Positions 26,153 to 35,933 are shown, counted from the stretch's first letter. The stretch is 64,000 nt of DNA from CBDCZY01 sp965224745 (GCA_965224745.1 CBDCZY010000001.1:710543-774542); one strand, 5' to 3'. Notes: a model not told the origin generated them from the sequence alone. A program made the numbers and translations.

Positions 26153-28374
26153 AGCTTCATCCTGTCAAGGTGTTTAAGAAAATTTGCTGCATCTTTATAA
26201 CCAATGACACGTAAATTTGCTCGTTCTTGGCCGTGCGGGTCGAAAAATAAAATGGCAGGAGGTCCAAGTAGATCAAATTTCTTCAACATTGCCTTATCTT
26301 GCGCTAGGTTTTTGGTGACGTCCGCTTGTATTAGTTGCATTGATTTGAGTTTTTCTATCACACTTGGATCGGAAAAAGTATAAGCTTCCATCTCCTTGCA
26401 AGAGATACACCAATCTGCATAAAAGTCGAAAAGGGTCCATTTTTCTTGTTCTGTGGCTACGGCAAGTTTTGCGGCCAGTTCATCTAAATTATTAATGCGC
26501 TCAAAAACGACAGGGTTAACCGCTGCCGTTCGATTGATACCAAAGTTTTTTAATGGCTTTAGCGGATCATGTCCGCCAACTGAAAGTCCAACCAGAATTA
26601 ATAAACCATAAAAAACCATTGATAAACCTAAAGCTTTCCATAATTTTGACCAACCAGAAGAATCGCTGGGTAGTGGGTCGATTGCTTTCATATAGACCCC
26701 TGGGATAATCAACAATAAAGCCCAAAAGAACATTATTATAGATGGCGGTAACACTCTTTCCAGCATCCAAGCGGCAACAGCCAGCATGGCGACACCAAAT
26801 ACCGCTTTAGTAGCATTGAGCCAACTGCCCGCTTTTGGTAGAAAATGTCCTGCTGAAGCGCCAATCAGTAATAACGGCAACCCCATGCCCAAACCCATCA
26901 TGAACAAAGCGGAGCCACCCAGAACAATATCACCGGTCTGACCAATATAAATCAGCGCTCCAGCTAAAGGTGCAGCAACACAAGGCCCCACAATTAAAGC
27001 AGATAGTGCTCCCATGATAACGGCACTGAATAAACTGCCATCTCGATGCTGGTTACTGATATTGTTCAACTTTGTTTGTAGGGATTGTGGCAGAGCGATT
27101 TCATAAAACCCGAACATTGAAAGCGCTAAGGCAACAAAAATTGCGCTAAATGTGATGATAACCCAAGGTTGCTGTAAAGTGGCTTGCAGGTTACTGCCGA
27201 ATAAAGCAGCGAGAATACCAAAGAGCGTATACATTAGCGCTGACGCTAATACAAAACCCAAGGATAAAATAAAAGCTCGACTGGATGTAATCTTATCGCC
27301 TTGTCCTACGATAATACCGGAGAGAATCGGTATCATTGGAAATACACAGGGTGTAAACGCTAACAACAAACCAAAGCCAAGAAAACTGGCTAGTGTAAAA
27401 ACTAAGGAATCGCTTGCAAGGCTATTGGCTATTTGATCTTGCTCCGCCAAATCGTTGTCAATCTTGGTTGCCGTATCAGGCTTGTTTAATTGAACAGGTA
27501 GTCCCAAGTTCAATTCCACCGTCTGTTGCATCGGAGGATAGCAAACACCGATTTCTGCACACCCTTGATAACCTACTTTTAACTGAATGGCTTCTTCATT
27601 CAAAGCCTGCCTGACAAGTGGAACTTTCAAGTCTAACTGGTGATGAAAAATTTCAACATCACCAAAGGCTTCATCGTGAACCGGTTTTCCTCTAGGTATC
27701 GAATACTTTCCCATTGCAGTGGATTGGGCTTTACTCAACTCGAGCGCAATCTTCTCCCGATATAAATAATAACCAGCGGCGATATCCCATTGTAGCTGAA
27801 TAGTTTCTGGATCAACCACGGTTACCAATAGTCTAAATGCCTGATCAGCAGGTAGTAAGCTGCTATTTGCCTGAAATGAATTTTGGCCGGGTTGTTTGAG
27901 TAAGCGGTCCAATGGATCTGCTTGAGTACTGCGTTGATTGGTTCTCGGAAATTGCAGGCTGAGCTTTTTGGTTTGTGGGGGATAACACACACCTGCATCG
28001 GCACAACCTTGATATTTCAATACGAGTTCGGTATTGCTTTGATTGGGTTTTGCTTCGAAGGGTAGTTGGATGGCCAGTTTGCGGCGGTACACTTCAACAT
28101 CGCCGAATAAGTCATCATGTTTTTGAATACCTTTGGGAAATTCAGGAACTGCTAAAGAAATTTCTTGAGGATCAGCAGTAAACTTAAATTTATTACGGTA
28201 TAAATAGTAACCTTCTGCAATATCAAACTGTACTTTTATCGAGTTATTATTGCTTGTTGATACGGATGGTACAAAAGCTTGATCGGCTGGCAGTAATTCT
28301 GAAATATCTACGGCAAATCCACGGTTGCTGATCGCTACAATCAAGCAAAGAAAAACTATTTTAAAGTTAGCCAT
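26149..28374 (-). CDS. dsbD: Thiol:disulfide interchange protein DsbD with duplicated N-terminal domain
   Basis: Transfers electrons from cytosolic thioredoxin to periplasmic thiol proteins. Two DsbD-alpha domains stand in tandem, each with its own cysteine pair (CADAGVC, then CAEIGVC) and each preceded by LLPADQAF. The membrane domain has TPCVFPMIP and GPCVAAP, and the C-terminal gamma domain has DWCISCKEME. The ATG at 28374 is preferred over the GTG at 28386 because it gives a clean signal peptide ending in NRGFA. The gene overlaps the cutA end by 19 bases. The alpha duplication makes it about 740 residues against about 565 in E. coli. Confidence 0.93.
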   Translation of the reverse strand: MANFKIVFLCLIVAISNRGFAVDISELLPADQAFVPSVSTSNNNSIKVQFDIAEGYYLYRNKFKFTADPQEISLAVPEFPKGIQKHDDLFGDVEVYRRKLAIQLPFEAKPNQSNTELVLKYQGCADAGVCYPPQTKKLSLQFPRTNQRSTQADPLDRLLKQPGQNSFQANSSLLPADQAFRLLVTVVDPETIQLQWDIAAGYYLYREKIALELSKAQSTAMGKYSIPRGKPVHDEAFGDVEIFHHQLDLKVPLVRQALNEEAIQLKVGYQGCAEIGVCYPPMQQTVELNLGLPVQLNKPDTATKIDNDLAEQDQIANSLASDSLVFTLASFLGFGLLLAFTPCVFPMIPILSGIIVGQGDKITSSRAFILSLGFVLASALMYTLFGILAALFGSNLQATLQQPWVIITFSAIFVALALSMFGFYEIALPQSLQTKLNNISNQHRDGSLFSAVIMGALSALIVGPCVAAPLAGALIYIGQTGDIVLGGSALFMMGLGMGLPLLLIGASAGHFLPKAGSWLNATKAVFGVAMLAVAAWMLERVLPPSIIMFFWALLLIIPGVYMKAIDPLPSDSSGWSKLWKALGLSMVFYGLLILVGLSVGGHDPLKPLKNFGINRTAAVNPVVFERINNLDELAAKLAVATEQEKWTLFDFYADWCISCKEMEAYTFSDPSVIEKLKSMQLIQADVTKNLAQDKAMLKKFDLLGPPAILFFDPHGQERANLRVIGYKDAANFLKHLDRMKL

Positions 28375-28682
28375 GAATTGATCCACTGTAAGTAATCAGG
28401 TAAAGCATCGTGAATTGGGACTGCAATGATTTCTGGAAGTTCATAAGGATGAAGCTCGGTAATAGTGGCTTGAAGAGAAGGAAACAGATCATTTCTCGAT
28501 TTAATCAATAACAGGATTTCTTGAGCGGTTTCAATTTTACCTTGCCAAGGGTAAACTGACGTCAGCCCAGGAAGAATATTAATACAACCTGCAAGTTTTT
28601 TTTGAATAAGGTCGTGAGCCAGTTTTTCTGCGGTTTTTTGATTAGGACAAGTACAAAAAATCAAATTGAATTTTTCACTCAT
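28356..28682 (-). CDS. cutA: Divalent-cation tolerance protein CutA
   Basis: Small trimeric cytosolic protein of the CutA1 family, linked to copper tolerance in E. coli but of unclear biochemical role. It shows NLIFCTCPNQKTAEKLAHDLI, AGCINILPGLTSVYPWQGKIE and the C-terminal HPYELPEIIAVPI, the family hallmarks. Length is 108 residues. The cutA-dsbD order is common in gammaproteobacteria. Confidence 0.95.
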   Translation of the reverse strand: MSEKFNLIFCTCPNQKTAEKLAHDLIQKKLAGCINILPGLTSVYPWQGKIETAQEILLLIKSRNDLFPSLQATITELHPYELPEIIAVPIHDALPDYLQWINSWLTLK

Positions 28683-28728
28683 AAGTCGATCATGACTGTC
28701 TGCCAGTACTAAAACGAGGCGTTGTATT

Positions 28729-29166
28729 ATGGCCCCATTTCAACTTTTACTGTTGTTTTTTCTTGTTGTACCTATAGTAGAGATTTATTTATTACTTAAA
28801 CTAGGCGCTTTTGTCGGCGTCTTTCCAACCGTTTTGTTGGTCGTCAGCACCGCAATTATAGGGAGTTGGATGCTTCGACAACAAGGTTTTGCGACGTTTC
28901 AACGTTTGCAAGCGAGCATGGCTAAAGGTCAAATTCCAACATTAGAAATTATCGAAGGCCCTATTTTGTTGGTGGGTGGTGCATTATTGTTAACACCTGG
29001 TTTTTTTACGGATGTGATGGGGTTTATTTGTTTGATCCCAGTTACCCGAAAAAAATTAGTCAATTATTTACTTCAGAAACAATGGGTGGTAGCCGGTCAA
29101 CCGAATGAAAGAAGTTACAGAAAAGATCCTAACGTAATAGAGGGTGAATTTAAAAAAGATGAATGA
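28729..29166 (+). CDS. fxsA: FxsA family membrane protein
   Basis: Small inner-membrane protein whose E. coli homologue reduces exclusion of phage T7 by the F plasmid when overproduced; its cellular role is unknown. It shows VPIVEIYLLLKLGAFVGVFPT, the LRQQG segment and the GALLLTPGFFTDVMGF motif, with three to four hydrophobic stretches and a charged tail. It is divergent from cutA. Confidence 0.92.
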   Translation: MAPFQLLLLFFLVVPIVEIYLLLKLGAFVGVFPTVLLVVSTAIIGSWMLRQQGFATFQRLQASMAKGQIPTLEIIEGPILLVGGALLLTPGFFTDVMGFICLIPVTRKKLVNYLLQKQWVVAGQPNERSYRKDPNVIEGEFKKDE

Positions 29167-29212
29167 ATTTCACTAAGTCAATAACTTTTATTTTGGATAC
29201 AAGAGACAGAAC

Positions 29213-29743
29213 ATGACAGTCGTTTGGGAAATCGCTCAATTAGGCAACGCTGTGTTAAGGCAAAATGCGTTGCCTGTTGAATTTCCATTAACGTCCTCAA
29301 TAAAATCGATAATCAATACTATGTTAGCGTTGATGAAAGAGGGGCAGGGTGTAGGCATTGCAGCACCGCAAATAGAAGAATCTTTGCAAATTATTGTTGT
29401 TGCTTCAAACCCAACGCCGAGATATCCAAAAGCTCCGCAGATGGAGCCGGTGGTGATGATCAATCCATCGTTTTCTCAGCTTAGCGATGAAACAGACATG
29501 GGTTGGGAAGGCTGCCTAAGTATACCGGGTATCCGGGCTAAGGTGCCTCGTTTGACGTCAATTGAAGTAACTTATTTCTGTCAACAGAGCCAACAGCACA
29601 AGGTTACTTTCACTGATTTTGTCGCAAGAGTTTTTCAGCACGAATATGATCATCTGCAAGGAATGGTTTATTTGGATCGGGTTGTCGATAACCGAGATAT
29701 CGTGACCGAAAAAATGTATTTACGCAGCATTGATGCCGCATAG
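29213..29743 (+). CDS. def: Peptide deformylase
   Basis: Removes the formyl group from nascent polypeptides. The three family motifs are seen: GQGVGIAAPQ, EGCLSIPG (metal Cys) and FQHEYDHLQG (two metal His and the catalytic Glu). Length is 176 residues. It is not next to fmt, so it may be a second deformylase paralogue. The C-terminal region is of the bacterial type. Confidence 0.93.
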   Translation: MTVVWEIAQLGNAVLRQNALPVEFPLTSSIKSIINTMLALMKEGQGVGIAAPQIEESLQIIVVASNPTPRYPKAPQMEPVVMINPSFSQLSDETDMGWEGCLSIPGIRAKVPRLTSIEVTYFCQQSQQHKVTFTDFVARVFQHEYDHLQGMVYLDRVVDNRDIVTEKMYLRSIDAA

Positions 29744-29750
29744 TTAGACC

Positions 29751-30827
29751 TTGACCAAATCATCACGCCCCATAAAAGGACGAGGAGCAGTCAATAATCC
29801 TCATGCCAGATATAACAGATATACTTCTGAAGAGATTGATGATGGTTGGCATCAGGATGAAGAGTTACCTGCTCTTGAAACGACGGTCCAAACCGAAAAC
29901 AGCAAAAGCATCATTACCTATAATCAATCACCAGATCTACCTTTTGATCGATCGATCAACGTTTACCGAGGATGTGAACATGGTTGTATATACTGCTTTG
30001 CCAGGCCGACACACGCTTACTATGGCCTTTCTCCAGGATTAGATTTTGAAACCAGGTTATTTGTTAAGCCGGAAGCAGCGTCGTTACTCAGTGAAGAGAT
30101 TCAAAAAAAGACTTATCAGTGTGCTCCTATCGCCCTTGGCACAAATACCGATCCCTACCAACCAATCGAAAGGAAGTGGCAGTTAACCCGCCAAATTTTA
30201 GAAGTTTTACACCAACATAATCATCCGGTGACCATCGTTACTAAATCATCACTCATTGAACGGGATATTGATATTCTGGAAGCTATGTCGAAGCAACAAT
30301 TAGCTCACGTTATGATATCAGTCACCACGCTTGATAAGGCTTTGGCAAGAAAGCTTGAGCCACGCGCAGTTTCTCCTGCTCGGAGGTTGCAAACGATTAA
30401 ACGGCTTATAGAGCGTGAAATACCAACCTCTCTGATGGTAGCGCCGATCATTCCGCATCTAACTGATTATGAAATCGAACGAATTATAGAGGCTGCTGAT
30501 GAATGTGGCGTTGTTTCCGCGCACTCTGTTTTACTTCGTTTGCCGCTAGAAGTAGCAACACTTTTTAGCCATTGGTTGGAGACATATTTTCCCTTAAAGA
30601 AGCAACATGTACTAAATAATGTAAGAAATACGCGTAGTGGAAAATTGAATGATGCAGCTTTTGGGCAACGATTTAAAGGGGAAGGTGCCTATGCTTCAAT
30701 GATTACACAGCGTTTCAACTTAAAATGCAAGCAACTTGGATTGGCTCGAAAATCGCCGCCACTAGCGACTCATTTGTTTCGAAAAAGGATCGAAGATTCC
30801 AACCAATTAGATATATTCAATTCTTGA
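29751..30827 (+). CDS. PA0069-family radical SAM protein
   Basis: Radical SAM enzyme of the SplB-like group with the cluster motif CEHGCIYCFARPTH (CxxxCxxC). The N-terminus (RPIKGRGAVNNPHARYNRY) matches proteins annotated as PA0069-family, whose substrate is unknown. The open frame starts with TTG, 7 bases after def, with only a weak ribosome binding site. No ATG lies near the conserved start, so TTG is the best choice. The tight spacing suggests cotranscription with def. Confidence 0.85.
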   Translation: MTKSSRPIKGRGAVNNPHARYNRYTSEEIDDGWHQDEELPALETTVQTENSKSIITYNQSPDLPFDRSINVYRGCEHGCIYCFARPTHAYYGLSPGLDFETRLFVKPEAASLLSEEIQKKTYQCAPIALGTNTDPYQPIERKWQLTRQILEVLHQHNHPVTIVTKSSLIERDIDILEAMSKQQLAHVMISVTTLDKALARKLEPRAVSPARRLQTIKRLIEREIPTSLMVAPIIPHLTDYEIERIIEAADECGVVSAHSVLLRLPLEVATLFSHWLETYFPLKKQHVLNNVRNTRSGKLNDAAFGQRFKGEGAYASMITQRFNLKCKQLGLARKSPPLATHLFRKRIEDSNQLDIFNS

Positions 30828-30910
30828 ACAGGTTTTACTACTAACTGGCTTTCCACTCTCGAATTCTCAACTAAACTTAATGTTGATTTAGTCTTATTGC
30901 GAGAATTGCT

Positions 30911-32569
30911 ATGTCTGAAGACCAGGGTATTTTGATTGGTTATTTAACTCAAGTTAGAGGCGATGGTTTGGAAGCTAGAATGGCGCCCGAACACAATAAT
31001 GCGTTGCCGCTAATTAAAATTGACGATGATGAGGTTTTAGCAGGGCATCTCGGCTCTTATGTTGTCATCCGGCAGTCCCATATCAACGTTCTTGCGTTGG
31101 TTTTCAAGATGTGGGAAGAAGATCGCTATGATGCCGAAAATGTACGCCATTCAGAACGGTTTTTCTCACTGATCCCAGTTGGCGAAATGGAAGGCAAAGG
31201 GAAATTTATCCGAGGTGTCAGACACTATCCTACTCCAGGCGCAAAGGTTTTCGCAGTGGGTACTAATGAAATCAATGCCATTTTTTCAAAGTTTAGAAGT
31301 TATGAATTTTTTATTGGGAAATTAGCCGCTCACAAAAGTTATGATTTGAGTCTCGATCCCAGCGCATTATTTTCTCGGCATTTTGCTATTTTAGGGCAAT
31401 CGGGCTCGGGTAAATCATGGACAGTGACAAGTCTCATCCAACGCACCATTAAGGCCATGCCCAAAGCGCATATCATTATGTTGGATCTGCACGGTGAATA
31501 TTGTTGGAAAAATGAATACGGTGAAGTGGAATCTGCTTTTCCTGAGGATCAAGTTAACTATGTAGATGCTTTAGAGCTAGAAATGCCCTACTGGCTGATG
31601 TCGTATGCTGAATTAGTCGATTTATTCATTGATCGTTCAGCGCCTGGAGCATCAATTCAAATGGCATTTATGCGAGAGGTATTGCAAACACTTAAACGCA
31701 GTACCGCTAAAGAAATTGGTTTAGACGTTGTATCAATCGATACGCCTATTTATTTTTCCTTAGCCGAATTGTATAGCCAATTCAAATCAGCCAATGAAGA
31801 ACGCAAAGATTTTGGCAAATCGGAAGGATCTTTGTTTGGTCAATTCGATGAGTTTTTGGTCAAAATGCAAAGCCGTTTTAACGATTCTAGATATGATTTC
31901 TTGCTAAAACCGAAGCGTCGAACTGATTCTGCTTCAATGACCGGTTTATTGCGTGACTTTGTTGGGCTAGGTGCCAACAAAGCCAGTATAACCGTGATTG
32001 ATTTAAGTTCCGTACCTTCTGATGTTAAGCCCGCTATTTCAGCCCAGGTTGGCCGTCTAGCTTATGAGTTTAACTATTGGAACCCACGACGAAGAGAATT
32101 CCCGATTACTCTCATATGTGAAGAGGCACACGGTTATATTCCAAGGGAAAAAGGGACTCAGTATGAAGGCACTAAAAAAGTTATGGAGAGAATAGCCAAA
32201 GAAGGCCGGAAATATGGTGTTTCGATTGGTGTCGTTAGTCAACGTCCGAATGAATTGTCAGAGACCATGCTAGCGCAGTGTAGCTCTTTTATCTGTTTAC
32301 GTATCACCAATCCCGATGATCAAAACTATGTGCGAGGACTCGTGCCTGAAGCGGAAGGCGACCTTACCGATATTTTGACTTCTTTAGGAAGAGGCGAAGC
32401 ATTGGTATTGGGCGAAGCTGCTCCTTTACCAACCCGGGTGCAAATCTACAGACCTGACCCTGAGCCAAAGAGTAATGATGTAGATTACTATAAAGGTTGG
32501 CGGGAAGGGCCAGATGACCTCAATGTCGAAGAGATCGTCCATTTGTGGAGAACACAGACTAAGCTTTGA
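30911..32569 (+). CDS. HerA-like (DUF87) ATPase
   Basis: AAA+/FtsK-HerA superfamily ATPase. An N-terminal beta-barrel-like HAS domain (about residues 1-130) precedes Walker A (GQSGSGKSWT, about 162-171), Walker B (ITLICEEAH) and a C-terminal sensor region (GVSIGVVSQRPNELSETML). Archaeal HerA is a DNA translocase acting with NurA, but no nurA-like gene is next to it. Bacterial homologues occur both as housekeeping genes and in defence systems. Here the neighbours are housekeeping genes plus an IS21 element, so a specific role cannot be assigned. Confidence 0.85.
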   Translation: MSEDQGILIGYLTQVRGDGLEARMAPEHNNALPLIKIDDDEVLAGHLGSYVVIRQSHINVLALVFKMWEEDRYDAENVRHSERFFSLIPVGEMEGKGKFIRGVRHYPTPGAKVFAVGTNEINAIFSKFRSYEFFIGKLAAHKSYDLSLDPSALFSRHFAILGQSGSGKSWTVTSLIQRTIKAMPKAHIIMLDLHGEYCWKNEYGEVESAFPEDQVNYVDALELEMPYWLMSYAELVDLFIDRSAPGASIQMAFMREVLQTLKRSTAKEIGLDVVSIDTPIYFSLAELYSQFKSANEERKDFGKSEGSLFGQFDEFLVKMQSRFNDSRYDFLLKPKRRTDSASMTGLLRDFVGLGANKASITVIDLSSVPSDVKPAISAQVGRLAYEFNYWNPRRREFPITLICEEAHGYIPREKGTQYEGTKKVMERIAKEGRKYGVSIGVVSQRPNELSETMLAQCSSFICLRITNPDDQNYVRGLVPEAEGDLTDILTSLGRGEALVLGEAAPLPTRVQIYRPDPEPKSNDVDYYKGWREGPDDLNVEEIVHLWRTQTKL

Positions 32570-32748
32570 ATATAGCTTAGACGCCACTTTATCTTCTTTT
32601 CATTAGTACGAGAGTTCCTGGCGATGTTTATTCCGGAATTCTCGGCATACTGTTAGGCGACAATTAACCTGTCCGGTCAGACGACAATTATCTTGACCGG
32701 TTGAGTGTATAAACTGATAAGTACTTTTTACTCTTAGGAGGAAGTGAC

Positions 32749-34260
32749 TTGTCCGGTAAACACATCACTCAATTACAGGAAAATAGTTATATGAAAAATC
32801 GTCAGACAGGTTGTACGCAGGAGACATCCGCAGCAAAAGCCGGCATCAGTGTTCGATCAGGTTGCCGGATCGAAAAAGGTGAAAGAGCTGAACACAAAGA
32901 ACGAAAGTGGCGAACGCGCAAAGATCCATTAGAAGCCGTATGGGACTCAGAACTGGTTCCGTTATTAGAAGATGAATCGTCCTTAACTGGCATTACCCTG
33001 TGGGAGCATCTGGATGAGCAGCATCCGGGAAAGTATCCAGAGAAATACCTTCGGACACTGCAAAGACGTGTTAAACACTGGCAGGCCACACAAGGCCCGG
33101 ACAAAGAAGTCATGTTTCGTCAGTCGGTACCTGCGGGTCATCAGGGACTATCTGATTTTACGCACCCCAATACCGTCATTACGATAGACGGGAAGGCGTT
33201 CGCACATTTACTGTACCAGTTTCGCCTGGCTTTTAGTGGTTGGCGTCATGTCCATGTTATTCAGGGCGGAGAAAGCTACAGTGCACTGGCTGACGGCTTA
33301 CAAAGTGCATTACACACCTTAGGCGGTTCACCAAAGGAACATCGTACAGACAGCCTCAGTGCGGCTTACGTCAATAACGTAGAAAAACAGCGACTGACGG
33401 AAGACTATCATGATTTATGTAAGCATTATGGCATGCGGCCCACCATCAATAATCTGGGCATTAGTCATGAAAATGGCGCCATTGAAGCACCGCATGGCTC
33501 ATTAAAACGTCGCATTGATCAAGCCATAAAGTTACGCGGTTCGAATGATTTTTCTACACTCCGTGCTTATCGAGAGTTTCTTGAACACATTGTCGACAAA
33601 CTGAACAGACGATGCAAAGGCAGGTTGGCCGAAGAGCACAAAACCCTGTTAGCCTTACCCAAACACCGATTTGTTGATTATGCTGAGCTGTCGGTAAAAG
33701 TCACCACCAGCAGTACCATTGCTGTAAAACGCGCATTGTATACCGTCCCTTCACGCCTTATCGGTGAAAGCGTCAGGGTGCATCTCTACCATGATCGTTT
33801 GGTCTGCTTTGTTGGCCAAACTCGGGTGATCAATCTGCCTCGGATTTATCCAACAACGCCCACCGGCCGAGCGCGACGAATAGATTACCGGCATATCATT
33901 CATTCTCTGGCAGCCAAACCACAAGCCTTCCGCTTCTCACAGTTTCGCGATAATATTTTGCCTAACACGCAATATCGGGCTTTATGGAAGCAGGCAGAGA
34001 AACAGTTTACACCGCAAGAAGCATGCAAGTGGATGGTTGCTGTTTTACGCTTTGCCTATGATTATGATTGCGAAAGTGCCCTGGCAACTGAGCTAATGCG
34101 ACAGGCAGAACAAGGTGCCTTGCCCGATTTAACATCCCTGCAGGCAAGGTATTTACAACACAGTACACCGCCACCGATACCGCTACGCCAACACCAGGTT
34201 GCTGACTATGATCAACTACTGACCGGTCAGTGGATGAGACAGGAGGTGTGCTGTGAGTGA
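32749..34260 (+). CDS. istA: IS21-family transposase IstA
   Basis: DDE transposase of 503 residues. The N-terminal helix-turn-helix reads YMKNRQTGCTQETSAAKAGISVRSGCRIEKG. The catalytic core shows TIDGKAF (Asp), RTDSLSAAY (Asp) and GISHENGAIEAPHG (Glu). It begins with TTG behind a strong AGGAGGA site. Its end overlaps istB by 8 bases, the usual IS21 arrangement. Confidence 0.95.
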   Translation: MSGKHITQLQENSYMKNRQTGCTQETSAAKAGISVRSGCRIEKGERAEHKERKWRTRKDPLEAVWDSELVPLLEDESSLTGITLWEHLDEQHPGKYPEKYLRTLQRRVKHWQATQGPDKEVMFRQSVPAGHQGLSDFTHPNTVITIDGKAFAHLLYQFRLAFSGWRHVHVIQGGESYSALADGLQSALHTLGGSPKEHRTDSLSAAYVNNVEKQRLTEDYHDLCKHYGMRPTINNLGISHENGAIEAPHGSLKRRIDQAIKLRGSNDFSTLRAYREFLEHIVDKLNRRCKGRLAEEHKTLLALPKHRFVDYAELSVKVTTSSTIAVKRALYTVPSRLIGESVRVHLYHDRLVCFVGQTRVINLPRIYPTTPTGRARRIDYRHIIHSLAAKPQAFRFSQFRDNILPNTQYRALWKQAEKQFTPQEACKWMVAVLRFAYDYDCESALATELMRQAEQGALPDLTSLQARYLQHSTPPPIPLRQHQVADYDQLLTGQWMRQEVCCE

Positions 34261-34990
34261 TGGTTTGCCAATGATGTTAAAAGAACTTCGCTTGCTGGCT
34301 TTTTGGCAATATTATGAAGCTTATCAGGAACAGGCCACAAAACAGGCATGGGGCTATAGCCAATACCTGTCTAAACTGTGTGAAAATGAAATTGCACGGC
34401 GCTTTGAAACGCGAGTTTGCAACTGGACCAAAGAAGCCAAATTACCCCGGGGCAAAAGTTTTGCCACCTTAGGCTTTGATGAATTACCGGAAACCATTCA
34501 AAAGAAAGTGATTGGGCTGCGCGATAATACCCAGTGGGCGCTACAGGCAGATAATGTTTTATTGATTGGCCCTTCCGGTGTCGGTAAATCGCATATTGCT
34601 TCTGCTTTGGGGCTTCATCTTATCGAACAAGGCATCCGGGTAAAATGGTTGGCTGCCACCGCACTGGTGCAATTACTGCAGCAGGCCAAAAAAGAGCTGG
34701 ATTTAATGGCTGTGATGAGTCGACTGGATAAATATCGTGTACTCATTATCGATGATATTGGTTATGTTAAAAAAACGGATTCAGAAACCCAGGTCCTGTT
34801 TGAGTTTATTGCTCATCGTTATGAAAGTGGCAGCTTGATCATCACATCAAACCAGCCATTCAGTCACTGGGATCAGATATTCCCGGATACATTAATGACC
34901 GTAGCCGCCATTGACCGCATTATCCATCATGCCACGATTCTTGAAATCGACGGCAACAGTTACAGGAGGAAACATCAGAAAAAATCATAA
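34253..34990 (+). CDS. istB: IS21-family helper ATPase IstB
   Basis: DnaA/AAA+-type ATPase that assists IstA in target selection. Walker A is GPSGVGKSHIASALG and Walker B is VLIIDDIGYV. The C-terminal part (ITSNQPFSHWDQIFPDTLMTVAAIDRIIHHATIL) is the family hallmark. The GTG start follows AGGAGG and overlaps the istA stop, implying coupled translation. Length is 245 residues. Confidence 0.95.
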   Translation: MSDGLPMMLKELRLLAFWQYYEAYQEQATKQAWGYSQYLSKLCENEIARRFETRVCNWTKEAKLPRGKSFATLGFDELPETIQKKVIGLRDNTQWALQADNVLLIGPSGVGKSHIASALGLHLIEQGIRVKWLAATALVQLLQQAKKELDLMAVMSRLDKYRVLIIDDIGYVKKTDSETQVLFEFIAHRYESGSLIITSNQPFSHWDQIFPDTLMTVAAIDRIIHHATILEIDGNSYRRKHQKKS

Positions 34991-35195
34991 AAAACCTTAA
35001 ACACTCAACCGGCCATCATAATTGTCGCCAAACCGGACAAAGTAATTGACGCGAGACAGCATACTTTGACAATCACCAATATTTCCCCACTTCTAGCTGA
35101 ATTTAGCATAGAAATACGTTAAAATCCCCCCCTTATATTATTTTAGTAACGACCGTTCACTTGAAATGGTCAACCCGTGGCAATGCCAGCCTCGT

Positions 35196-35238
35196 CAGTT
35201 CAGGTTTTAAAAGCAATTTTCTATCAAAACCTGAACTG
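35196..35238 (+). promoter_or_regulatory. Strong stem-loop in the adk leader
   Basis: A perfect 13-bp stem (CAGTTCAGGTTTT at 35196-35208, AAAACCTGAACTG at 35226-35238) encloses a 17-base loop, about 50 bases before the adk start. A weaker dyad (GACC..GGTC) lies at about 35150-35172. There is no T-tract, so it is not a classical terminator. An RNA leader structure or protein-binding site is possible. Confidence 0.5.
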
Positions 35239-35288
35239 GGTACATTCTAGACAACACACATTTAATTCTTGACCGGGAGTTTTAGTTA

Positions 35289-35933
35289 ATGCGAATTATT
35301 CTTTTGGGTAGTCCTGGTTCCGGCAAAGGAACTCAGGCACAGTTTATCGTTGAAAAATTTAATATCCCTCAAATTTCGACCGGAGATATGCTTCGTTCGG
35401 CCGTTAGGGATGGAAGTCCCCTGGGAGTTGAGGCGCAACAAATAATGGATGCTGGCAAACTAGTTTCTGACGATATTATTTTAGGCTTAATCAAGAATAG
35501 AATTGCTGAAGAGGATTGTAAGAATGGTTTTTTGTTGGATGGGTTTCCCAGGACCATTGCACAGGCGGAAGGCCTCAAAGCGATGGGTATAGACATTGAT
35601 CACGTTATAGAAATTGAGGTTGATGACGAAGAAATTGTTAATCGTATGAGCGGTCGCAGAGTACATTTAGAATCTGGCAGAACTTACCACATTGAATTTA
35701 ACCCTCCAGCCGTCGATGGTGTAGACGATATAACCGGAGAGTCTCTAATCCAGCGTGATGATGATATAGAAGGAACGGTGCGTAAGCGCCTCACCGTTTA
35801 CCATGAACAGACCAAACCATTGGTTAGTTATTATCAAAAAGACAGTGAACTATCTAAGGGTAAGTTTCACTCTATTGCCGGCGTCGGTTCTGTGGCTGAA
35901 ATTAGGCAAAAAATTTTCGATTTCCTGACTTGA
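35289..35933 (+). CDS. adk: Adenylate kinase
   Basis: Interconverts AMP, ADP and ATP. The P-loop (LLGSPGSGKGTQ), the AMP-binding STGDMLRSAV, the DGFPRTIAQA motif and the LID start (GRRVHLESGRTYH) are clear. The LID lacks the four zinc cysteines, as in enterobacterial Adk. Its 214 residues are exact for the long form. GGGAG stands before the ATG. Confidence 0.97.
   Translation: MRIILLGSPGSGKGTQAQFIVEKFNIPQISTGDMLRSAVRDGSPLGVEAQQIMDAGKLVSDDIILGLIKNRIAEEDCKNGFLLDGFPRTIAQAEGLKAMGIDIDHVIEIEVDDEEIVNRMSGRRVHLESGRTYHIEFNPPAVDGVDDITGESLIQRDDDIEGTVRKRLTVYHEQTKPLVSYYQKDSELSKGKFHSIAGVGSVAEIRQKIFDFLT

Larger units (their letters stand above)
32651..35058 (+). mobile_element. Complete IS21-family insertion sequence
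   Basis: The element begins TGT at 32651 and ends ACA at 35058 (2408 bp). Both ends carry related multi-part inverted repeats: GCGACAATTA and ACCGGTTGAGTG on the left match their reverse complements on the right. GCATAC at 32645-32650 and 35059-35064 is a 6-bp target duplication, in the IS21 range. It contains istA and istB, both intact, so it may be active. It sits between the HerA-like gene and adk and disrupts no gene. Confidence 0.95.

Noticed and set aside
30911..32569. HerA-like ATPase as part of an antiphage defence system
   Set aside because: No nuclease, SIR2, NurA or other defence partner is adjacent; the neighbours are def, a radical SAM gene and adk.
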